In this document: positions 39,501 to 51,500 of the stretch, one piece after another
Position numbering within the stretch: position 1 is the first letter of the stretch
Layout of the letters: every line of letters begins with the position of its first letter
Assembly (NCBI GenBank): GCA_032622095.1
Contig: CP136062.1
Location: 227,866,578 to 227,930,577 of the forward strand
Length of the DNA: 64,000 bases
From: Siphonodentalium dalli
Lineage: Eukaryota > Mollusca > Scaphopoda > Gadilida > Siphonodentaliidae
Direction: 5' to 3'
Notes under the pieces: model-generated
Databases searched by the model: none
What the model was told of the DNA's origin: nothing
What the model saw: only the letters and a program-made list of their open reading frames with translations
Made by a program: the position numbers and the translations under genes

Positions 39501-42500
39501 ACTATGGGTGGCGGGATGGGGTGGTGGGTGGGTACTTACATACATACGATCATGAGTATGTAGGGGCGCCTTTGGCGCATAATATACTATATGTTGCGGG
39601 ATGGGGTGGTGGGTGGGTCATATGAGTATGTAGTGGCGCCTGCGGCACATAAGATACTATGGATGGCAGGATTGGGTGGTGGGTGGGTACTTACATACGA
39701 TCATGAGTATGTAGTGGCGCCTGCGGCGCATAAGGTACTATGGGTGGCGGGATGGGGTGGTGGGTGGGTCACTTACATACATACGATCATGAGTATGTAG
39801 TGGCACCTGCGGCGCATAAGATACTATGAGTGGCGGGATGGGGTGGTGGGTGGGTCACTTACATACAAACGATCATGAGTAAGTAGTGGCGCCTGCGGCG
39901 CATAAGATAATATGGATGGCGGGATTGGGTGGTGGTGGGTACTTACATATGATCATGGGGTGGTGGTTGGGTACTTTAGTGTATGCTATCGATATTCCAA
40001 CAAAAGTACATGTATAGTTATTTGAATGTCCGGTATATGCAGGACATGGGCACACAGGGTGGTACAAGGGACATATTCCGTACGTATTATTCTAAAAAAT
40101 AGTATACTTACAACCCAAGAGTATATTTATAGTAATATAGACAATATAATTGTGTAACAATTATGTAACTACACGGTATATGTGTGTTTTAGTAATAAAT
40201 GTCAACCAAATGAAATATATTGAACTTTATAAGAGCAGTAAAATTCATCAGTCAAATAGTGTTGTACGGGACATGTCCCGTACAACACCCCAAAGTGTTG
40301 TACGGGACAATATCAATTTGAGTACTGAGAAAGGACAATGAGTTAGGTCTCATTTCTTGCTTGATGGCTTATATACAGAGGCATTGAAACTGAAATATGG
40401 GTGATCATATGGCAAGTTGGTCTTTCTGGGACAGAAAAATGGTTTAAATGGTGTTGTACGGGACATTGATAAAGGGCCAAATTTTGGGATTGAAAAAATG
40501 CGTTTATCGGATATATAGTATAATTATTTCATTTCTATTCCATGAAATGTGTTCCCAGGTTACATTTACATAATAACATTGCCAATCTTAATGTTTAAAC
40601 AGTGCTTAATATGCAGGGTATACAATACAGGAAAAAGAGAGTTATGTTTGGATTTTCACATAGGAGATATATGTCGATAAAAATCACACAAACAATCACA
40701 TTTCAACCAAAACTATTTGAATGTTGTTAGCCTTATATCAATACCTTAACTAAATGCCAACTGCTTTAGTCTAAAATACCTTTTTAATTTTCGGATATTT
40801 GCCTCTTATCTGGAGAATCACCCTATATACTAAAGCATCATTGGTGAGTAGTTATCCATAGCAAATGTTCAGATAATAAGTTTAACCATTTCTCTACTAA
40901 AGCATTATTCATGAGTAGTTATCACATAGGAAATGTTCAGATAATAAGTTTAACCCATTCTATACTAAAGCATCATTGATGAGTAGTTATCCCTTAGGAA
41001 ATGTTCAGATAATAAGCTTTCTATGCTCAAGCATCATTGTTGAGAAGTCATCCCATAGGAAATGTTCAGATAATAAGTTTAACCCTTTCTATACTAAAGC
41101 ATCATTGATGAGTCGTTATCCCATATGAAATGTTCAGATAATAAGTTTACCCCTTTCTATACTAAAGCATCATTGATGAGTCGTTATCCCATATGACATG
41201 TTCAGATAATAAGTTTAACCCATTCTATACTAAAGCATCATTGATGAGTAGTTATCCCTTAGGAAATGTTCAGATAATAAGTTTAACCCATTCTATACTA
41301 AAGCATCATTGATGAGTAGTTATCCCTTAGGAAATGTTCAGATAATAAGCTTTCTATGCTCAAGCATCATTGTTGAGAAGTCATCCCATAGGAAATGTTC
41401 AGAAAATAAGTTTAACCCTTTCTATACTAAAGCATCATTGATGAGTAGTTATCCCATAGGAAATGTTCAGATAATAAGTTTACCCCATTCTATACTAAAG
41501 CATCATTGATGAGTAATTATCACATAGGAAATGTTCAGATTATAAGTTTAACCCTTTCAATACTAAAGAATAATTGATGAGTAATTATCCCATAGGAAAT
41601 GTTCAGATTATAAGTTTAACCCTTTCAATACTAAAGAATAATTGATGAGTAGTTATCCCATAGGAAATGTTCAGATAATAAGTTTAACCCTTTCAATACT
41701 AAAGAATAATTGATGAGTAATTATCCCATAGGAAATGTTCAGATTATAAGTTTAACCCTTTCAATACTAAAGAATAATTGATGAGTAGTTATCCCATAGG
41801 AAATGTTCAGATAATAAGTTTAACCCTTTCAATACTAAAGCATCCTTGATGAGTAGTTCTCTTAGGAAATGTTCAGATAATAAGTTTAACCCTTTCTATA
41901 CTAAAGCATCATTGATGAGTAGTTATCACATAGGAAATGTTCAGTAAATAAATTAAACAAGCGACATTTGTTGAACTTATCATCTAAACATTTTCCTCAA
42001 TAAATAGGGCTCCATCTGCACTTTAATCGACTGCTTTTATCACCCCTTTTAACATCCCTCCAGATCAATAATGGATCATTCCGTTGTACATTTTTTAAAA
42101 AGTGCATCACACAATATTCCGTCAAAATATATTGAGTTGAACAAAAGTGATTATGGAATTAGGGTAGATAATGCATATTAATTATTTGTTATCTTGTTCA
42201 AAAACTAGGTACTATCATCCGGGGGAAATCAGCTCCCTTTGCAACGTTCGATGTTTCAATACATTTATTAACGCCCCCGGTGTATACTGTTCTATAGATT
42301 TTAGAAAGCTGTGGTTCGCTGGTCATTTTATAAATAGATAATGTTGTTTTTTTGGGACGCATTAAAAGCTGTAGTGCTACCCCGAATGCGGTAAAAGGTC
42401 TAGTTGTTATTTATGGATATTGTAGGAAGGCTAATCTGACCGTGTCAAATTGAGCTATAGCGATGGGATTTCTCGCAGGACAACACATTTCGGGTTTTCG

Positions 42501-45500
42501 TGGGGTGTGTATCCACTGGATGTCTTATAGTTGCAGTATGTAACTATTATGACCACGTTAATTGCTTTCGATGTTTAGATATGAACAATGGCTGGACCAT
42601 GCACTCTTGGCGTGAGCACAATGCCTCCGATTTTTGATCCGCATTTAGAAGCTTTCTGGTGTGGTGAAAGAGAAACCTGCAGTAATAAGCCGTAGTTTTT
42701 TGTAATAATTTGTAGGATTAGTTGTTCTGAGGCGGTGCATTCATGTAAGCAATATATTTTATATTATAATTTATATTTATGGCTAATAATATGATCTTGA
42801 GAGCGTTACCATTTCTGATTATGGTTTTCTTGTCACAGTTGTGCATCGTTTAAAGCCACATTGTCGTTTGCGCACCAAACTACACCTAATAATATGTGAC
42901 CCGCCATATCAAAACCAGTCGTAAGTCGGGATTTGTTTTACCCTGTGCCAATGCATTCTCTTACATATGCGAGTCGACCATATGTAAGAGAATGCGTTGG
43001 CCTAACAATTTTTTATCATGTTTTTTAAATAAATGTTTCTTACAATTTTTAGGACATAAAATAAAAAACATCCATTACCCTGCAGGGAGCCCCACACATA
43101 TATAGAAGCATATAGAAGAGTGTCGTCTGCTCATGTTTGTCTGGGGCTCTGTATGGGTGAAATTATAAAATTGTTAAAGAATACAAGAACAAATTATTAA
43201 AATTGTAAAAAATTGTTAGGCCAATGCATTCTCTTATATATGCGAGGCGACCTATGGTCGACTCGCATATATAAGAGAATGCATTGGCACAGGGTAAACA
43301 AATCCCGACTTACGACTGGATTTGATATGGCGGGCACATATTCGCTTTTGAATATTTCCCGGTATCGAAGTAGGTCGATGAATAACTGAATTATACCTTT
43401 CTACGTTGGCTTCCCTGTGAATCCTCCGATCGACCATATATACTATCACCGTGGCGTGTCTGTTGTGACGGTTATGATCATTACAACATGCGCATAACTT
43501 CATGACATGGTACCCTAACTGTAATAATTGTAGCTGTTAAATGTGAGTTTCCGAAACAACTCTAATATATACTCACGACATATCGCCATCTGAGGAAGTC
43601 AGGAAGCTTCGAATCAAGGGACAGGACACATAAAACGTAGGTAGTCAGCGACAGTATGATGAGACAAACCGCTGGGAAATTGAAGAAGTCATAGGCCGAT
43701 GCCGAACAACCGGGTATATTATTTGTTATCCCAGCTGTGACAATCAGTTCATTGGCCCCGGCCCCATTCAAGATTGTACTGAGTATTGACAAAAACTGCA
43801 ATGAAATAAGGATTCGTTCACACGCTGGGAACATTTGAAAATTCAGCCAATTCATCGCTAGGAGCTGTGATCTACACACAGGAACCTGAAACTGCCGGGG
43901 GAAAATTGCATGTACAGTACATAAAGAATGTGATATACGCAAAACACTCAGCATCGGGGGACCACACTAAGCCAACTGGATCAGCATGGTTTTTTCGTTG
44001 TGATCCATGTTGAGCTGCGTTGAGTGGATTAATATGAATGAACATAAACACTGTTTACTGACCAGCCCTAGAATTACCGCGAAACACTTAGAATCGTCAC
44101 CAAACACGACATCTATATACTCAGACTAGTTTACGCCATTTCGATTTATTGTATAACAGTATTAACCAGATACCTTACTCGTATTTAAATTCGCGCAGTA
44201 CTATTTTTCGCTCAGTTTTGTATTCGCGCACTTTAAATTCGCGCACCTAGCTACGCGAATTCAAAACTGACAAAATTAATTTCGTAATATTTCTGTGATA
44301 TTTTCGTATATCTTGGAGCTGATGACAATTTCGGTTCTTTGTCATTGGAGATAGCATAATTATGTGTAATATTAAACACCATCGAGGCGGATTTACATCG
44401 TGTAGACAAACTAGTAAGTACATACGTCATAATTTTGTGGCGACCTGGAATATTAGTATTTCTTATATATACAAGCATTTCAACAATGTCACCATGATTT
44501 GTCGCTTGAATTGTGAGCAATGGTCTTGATAGCGGTTAACCGAATGTAAATATATTCATACATGATTGTATATGCGTAATTGTCTATATATTCAACCGTT
44601 CATAATATATGTAAACTCAGCAACAGACCCCTCTTGTATTTAGATTAAACTTGGGAGTCGTACTATTTTTCGCTCAGTTTTAAATTCGCGCACCGATGAG
44701 TGCGCGAAAAATAGTACTGCGCGAATTTAAATACGAGTAAGGTATTCATAATTATCTTGTCTTGATTTGTTCCAACTGTTAATGACCGCGAAAATGACAA
44801 TTTGTGGAGATTGTAGACCTATGAAATGTGGTCGTATATATAGTGAAGGTTGGATAAAAATGCCACCACAGTGTTGATTGATCGATATCGCTCGCTAATC
44901 CTTGCCACTCAAGTCTTCGGTATTGAGTGGTTCACCGTGAATCACTCTCCCCCAAAACAAAATCGTTACTGTGTTGTGTGTTTTGCTTATCGCACACTAT
45001 TTATTCACTGTATAGAACCGTATAATGCATGATTAGTGAACTCTGTAATTTCACAAGTGATTTGACAACTGACATTTGGTAGAATTTACCCATAACACAT
45101 CTGAAAAGATTCAACCGTGTAACCATTCTTTACATAGAGCACAATCGCAGGTACTTGATTCATTTGTTGATAGATTGATATTTGTTGGTTAGATAAATAT
45201 ATACAAATGCATGTGGTATACGCTTACGGATGTTCCTGGCCCAAGCAAAACAAATAAATGCTATTTCAGGGAAGACCATTTTTACGTGAGTGGCCAGTAA
45301 TATCGTATTAAACAACGACAGATCCTTATATTAATTAGCAGTATAGCATTGCACGCATATTGGAATGCCAACGGTGAGTAAATATGGCGTAATGCAGCCA
45401 ATACAGTTCTATAAATTTAAATATGCATAATCCGAATTAACGCTCACAAATTACTATTTCTTTGGGTTCGGGAGTAAAAAAATATTTTATTCGAGTCGAA

Positions 45501-48500
45501 GAACCCACCCAACAATGCTCAGAGTGATCAGATATCGAATTTGTTATTTTCTCGAAATGTATAATTATTTGTGGCTCAGAAAAATGTCGTCAAGCCGACG
45601 ATCTCGGACAAAATTGCGGATCAAGATGGATAACTCTAAAATCAAGTGGTAATACGGCAAACTTTCTTCGTGATAGTACTCATGCAAATGATAAGACGGC
45701 CATATTTCGTGGAACAACATTTTGATAAATAATACGTTTTGGGAACAATTTATACCATAGATGACAGCGGTTAGAATTATGTTGTTGTAATCTAATCGAG
45801 TCTGATAACTAAAGCGTATTTTGAAGAAATGTTGTTGTTGTTGTAACTTGATGATATGGGGAGCGTCTGATCGGATTGAGTACCTTTAAGTATATTCTCT
45901 GAAAGGAAAAAATGTATCAGAGTGGCTATTATAGTTATAGACTTATAGGTTTCACACTAAGCCCTAGTTGCCATGGGAACAAGAGTTCCCAATTAACTCT
46001 GCCGATATATGTCCACTAGTCCAGACTTGTCACTGAGTCAGTATGGATGCAAATTATAGTGGGAAACTCTTGTCATATGCATACAAATGTACATATTTTT
46101 GTGGAGTTAAGATACAATTCCACTTTTCACAGTAAAATGGGAACTCCCCGTCCAAGATGGTCGCCAAAATTGAAGCCGGAAGTGGAAAATTTTATGTTTA
46201 TTTCACTAATAACTTCTAGATCAGTTTCTGTTGTATGGAACTGACTGATAATTATGGGGCTTTATTTTGTAATGTTCATTTAAGTGATCGTTGGAGCAAT
46301 GAGATATACGATTAATGTGGTTCTGATTCCTCAAAAATTCGATGTTACAGAACGCGGTAAAAAATTCACCAAAACTCACCATTGGAATTGTAGTCATATT
46401 TCTACAAGAAATTGGCAGAACTGTGCACTGTAAGTAAGGCATACCATTACTTATGAATATTCCAACTCAATCTGACTCAATGGCTGCCAAAATGACGGCC
46501 AAAATATGAAAAATGGTATATATCGCCCAAGCGTGTCGTGCAATCGGGTAAAAGTTACGGTGAATTAAAACAATTGGCTATTGTGTATACATTGAATACT
46601 AACATTTCTGATGCATCTCCCTTGATTGTTAGTATTGTATATAGCCACTGAAATTACCCGAATTATTTGAATTTTCTATCACAAACTTGACATCAAAATC
46701 GGCAAAATAAATAACTTTTCAGGTTTAGGCGATTTTGTTCAAGTAAAATGGAACTATCTTTGGTATCAAATCCGGTTATTGTTTTGATCTGTCTCAAATG
46801 CGTCACACAGGTGTTTTTAGGCAAAATTACCCAAGATAGGTCGCAAAATGGCAACCAAATTGGTAAAAAAAATATATACATCCTAAACATTATTCTCTGC
46901 TGTTCCGAAAAGGTAGCAAATTGTGACAAATACTTTGTTATTAAATATGTAATATAATTCACTGAAAACTAAATGTTCTATTCTGGTTGTCTGAGTACCT
47001 TATGCGGCAAGACACATACATGCTAAATGATGCAGTATGGAATGTTACCGAGAACTTCTTTTGGGATTCTGACTATATAAACCCCACTCATGCATGTATA
47101 GTCATCAATGTATACATAAACACCTCAATAATGGCAATACAACCTTGGATATACCAATACCCCGCATATCACCTCAACATTGGCCATACGGTCACTCTCG
47201 GTATACCTATTGGCCACACCCATTACCATATAGCCACACAATATATACATAAACACCCCACTCATGACCATATAGTCTCTCCGGGTATACATCTACACCA
47301 CACCAATGACCAGAGAGCCCTTCAGTATATACTCCTTGTATACACATGTATCTCATGGACCCCACCCACGACCATATAACCATTGTATAACTTTTCACGT
47401 TCCTGATCATACAATAACTTCTCTAAACATATTCACTTCACGTATGGTCAAACATGCAGTCACGACCCGGCTGCCATATTGACATACACCATGTATTAAG
47501 TTGATCAATTGTGAAGCGAATGGATAAGAGTTGCCACATAATATGGTTTCTCTCAGTTCTGTTTCGAAGTTTTGCCCATTGCCGTTCAGAAATATGACCA
47601 GAATCCCAAAAGACATTTTGGCAGAATTCCATACTTCATCTTTTAAATGAATTTGTCATCCCCAGGTACCGGGATAACAAAAATAGATCATTTAGTTGTC
47701 AGTTGATTATGTAACTTGGTTAATAACCAAGTGAGCTACAACATATGCTACCTTTTTCAGAACAGCAGAGAATAATGTTCGCGATATATGTGACAATTCA
47801 AATTAAAAAAAAAAACTTGATTGCCATTTAGGAAGCCATCTTGAGTAATTTTGCGACCATCTTGGCATCCATCCATTATGTGAAATGTCAACCTACACAC
47901 CATTAGACAGGTTTGAGACATCACATAACTTATTAAATGTCAGATGGTTACATTAATGTAGCGCATGTGTGCTGATAAAGACATAAGTATGGGTGGAAAA
48001 CTTATTTCTAAAAATGTCCACTTTTTTCGAGAGTAATTTGGGTGTATCATAAGTTAAGTAATCCCAATTTGATATGGCTTCCGTTATTATAGCAGTATAA
48101 GGTCAAACAATAATTAATATGACTACATTCGCGGAAGAGTAACCACTTTAGTTCTAAATACCAAATGAGTTGAAGTCCATCTCTTCGAATACCCACGTAC
48201 CATTCAGCTATAAATTGGTCACGCGATTGTGTATATTTTGTTTCCATAGCAACCAACCAGTGCCTTTGTTGTCTAAAAGTTGTCGGCTAATATTTCTGTC
48301 ACTAGCGTGGAATTTTGAGAATCAAATACCTCTGATATACCCACATTCGCCGGTCATGTATACATTGTTCTGTGGAAAGTAGGCTGCAATGGGGTTCGTT
48401 GCCATGGAAACCCCCTAAAATGGTCCGATCTAGTTGCTTACCAAAAAATATTTTCAAAATACCCAACCATGAACATCTGGGCCAAATTTCACAATTTATT

Positions 48501-51500
48501 CATTAAACTGAACGATTTTACACATAGCCGCTCAACTATAGTATACTCACAAATAAACAGACCATTAGTACCCATAATATGTCAAGTCTGTACACAAATA
48601 AACAGACCATTAGTACCCATAATATGTCAAGTCTGTACACAAATAAACAGACCATTAGTACCCATAATATTTCAAGTCTGTACACAAATAAACAGACCAT
48701 TAATACCCATAATATGTCAAGTCTGTACACAAATAAACAGACCATTAGTACCCATAATATGTCAAGTCTGTATTACCCCCCCCCCCCTCGGTTACATGTA
48801 TATACTCAGGCTGTATACTCACAAATAAACAGACCATTAGTACCCATAATATGTCAAGTCTGTACACAAATAAACAGATCATTAGTACCCATAATATGTC
48901 AAGTCTGTACACAAATAAACAGACCATTAGTACCCATAATATGTCAAGTCTGTACACAAATAAACAGACCATTAGTACCCATAATATGTCAAGTCTGTAT
49001 TACCCCCCCCCCCTCGGTTACATGTATATACTCAGGCTGTATACTCACAAATAAACAGACCATTAGTACCCATAATATGTCAAGTCTGTACACAAATAAA
49101 CAGACCATTAGTACCCATTATATGTCAAGTCTGTACACAAATAAACAGACCATTAGTACCCATAATATGTCAAGTCTGTACACAAATAAACAGACCATTA
49201 GTACCCATAATATGTCAAGTCTGTACTTTTTATCCAGGACTATCCGGAGCAGCAGTTTACCCCCCCCCCCCTCGGTTACATGTATATACTCAGGCTGTAT
49301 ACTCACAAATAAACAGACCATTAGTACCCCTCAGATGTCAAGCATGTACTTTTTATCCAGGACTATCCCGAGCGGCAGTTTACCCCCCCCCCCACCGGTT
49401 ACATGTACATACTCCGGCTGTATACTCACAAATAAACAGGCCATTAGTATCCCTCTGATATCAAGTATGTAATTTTTATCCAGGACTATCCGGAGCGGCA
49501 GTTTACCCCCCCCCCCCACCGGTTACATGTACATACTCCGGCTGTATACTCACAAATAAACAGACCATTAGTACCCCTCAGATGTCAAGCATGTACTTTT
49601 TATCTAGGACTATCCCGAGCGGCAGTTTACCCCCCCCCCCACCGGTTACATGTACATACTCCGGCTGTATACTCACAAATAAACAGGCCATTAGTATCCC
49701 TCTGATATCAAGTATGTACTTTTTATCCAGGACGATCCCAAGCGGCAGTTTTATACCCCCGGTTACATAATTATACACACTCCGGCTGTATACTCACAAA
49801 TAAACAGGCCATTAGTACCCCTCAGATGTCAAGCATGTACTTTTTATCCAGGACTATCCCGAGCGGCAGTTTACCCCCCCCCCCCCCCCCACCGGTTACA
49901 TGTACATACTCCGGCTGTATACTCACAAATAAACAGGCCATTAGTATCCCTCTGATATCAAGTATGTACTTTTTATCCAGGACGATCCCAAGCGGCAGTT
50001 TTATACCCCCGGTTACATAATTATACACACTCCGGCTGTATACTCACAAATAAACAGGCCATTAGTACCCCTCAGATGTCAAGCATGTACTTTTTATCCA
50101 GGACTATCCCGAGCGGCAGTTTTATACCCCCGGTTACATAATTATACACACTCCGGCTGTATACTCACAAATAAACAGGCCATTAGTATCCCTCTGATGT
50201 CAAGTATGTACTTTAAACTCAGGATTATCCAGAGCGGCAGTTTACCCCCCCCCCCCGGGTTACATGTACATACTCCGGCTGTATACTCACAAATAAACAG
50301 GGCATTAATATCCCTCTGATGTCAAGCATGTACTTTAAACTCAGGATTATCCGGAGCGGCAGTTTTATACCCTCCGGTTACATGTATTTAGTCCGGCAGT
50401 ATACTCAAAATAAACATACCATTAAACTATGGATTATCCGGAGCGGCAGTTTTATACCCGTCGGTTACATGTATATAGTCCGGCTGTATACTCACAAATA
50501 AACAGGCCATTAGTATCCCTCTGATGCCAAGCATGTACTTTTTATCCAGGACGATCCCGAGCGGCAGTTTTATTCCCTCTCGTTCAGACTCAGATTTTGG
50601 CTGCTCAACAGTTGGAACCTCCGTACTCATGTTTGCGTTTATTCACGTCACATCGAGGCTCGATTTATACCATCAGCAATGTAGACACCCTGAAACGCAG
50701 GTCATTTCGCGTCACATCGAGTTACGAGTTAGACCATCAGAAATGTAGACACCCTGAAACGCAGGTCATTTCGCGTCACATCGAGTTACGAGTTAGACCA
50801 TTAGAAATGTAGACACCCTGAAACGCAGGTCATTTCGCGTCACATCGAGTTACGAGTTAGACCATCAGAAATGTAGACACCCTGAAACGCAGGTCATTTC
50901 GCGTCACATCGAGTTACGAGTTAGACCATTAGAAATGTAGACACCCTGAAACGCAGGTCATTTCGCGTCACATCGAGTTACGAGTTAGACCATCAGAAAT
51001 GTAGACACCCTGAAACGCAGGTCATTTCGCGTCACATCGAGTTACGAGTTAGACCATTAGAAATGTAGACACCCTGAAACGCAGGTCATTTCGCGTCACA
51101 TCGAGTTACGAGTTAGACCATCATAAATGTAGACACCCTGAAACGCAGGTTATTTCGCGTCACATCGAGTTACGAGTTAGACCATCAGAAATGTAGACAC
51201 CCTGAAACGCAGGTTATTTCGCGTCACATCGAGTTACGAGTTAGACGATCAGAAATGTAGACACCCTGAAACGCAGGTTATTTCGCGTCACATCGAGTTA
51301 CGAGTTAGACCATCAGAAATGTAGACACCCTGAAACGCAGGTCATTTCGCGTCACATCGAGTTACGAGTTAGACCATCAGAAATGTAGACACCCTGAAAC
51401 GCAGGTCATTTCGCGTCACATCGAGTTACGAGTTAGACCATTAGAAATGTAGACACCCTGAAACGCAGGTCATTTCGCGTCACATCGAGTTACGAATTAG

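Noticed and set aside
37989-39800. Plus-strand frames with repeated HTYDHEYV
   Set aside because: Direct translation of the 85-bp minisatellite; they break wherever unit length changes.
48579-49472. 297-codon frame of 15-residue repeats
   Set aside because: Explained by the 45-bp unit length; it runs through poly-C spacers of varying length and ends when the unit changes.
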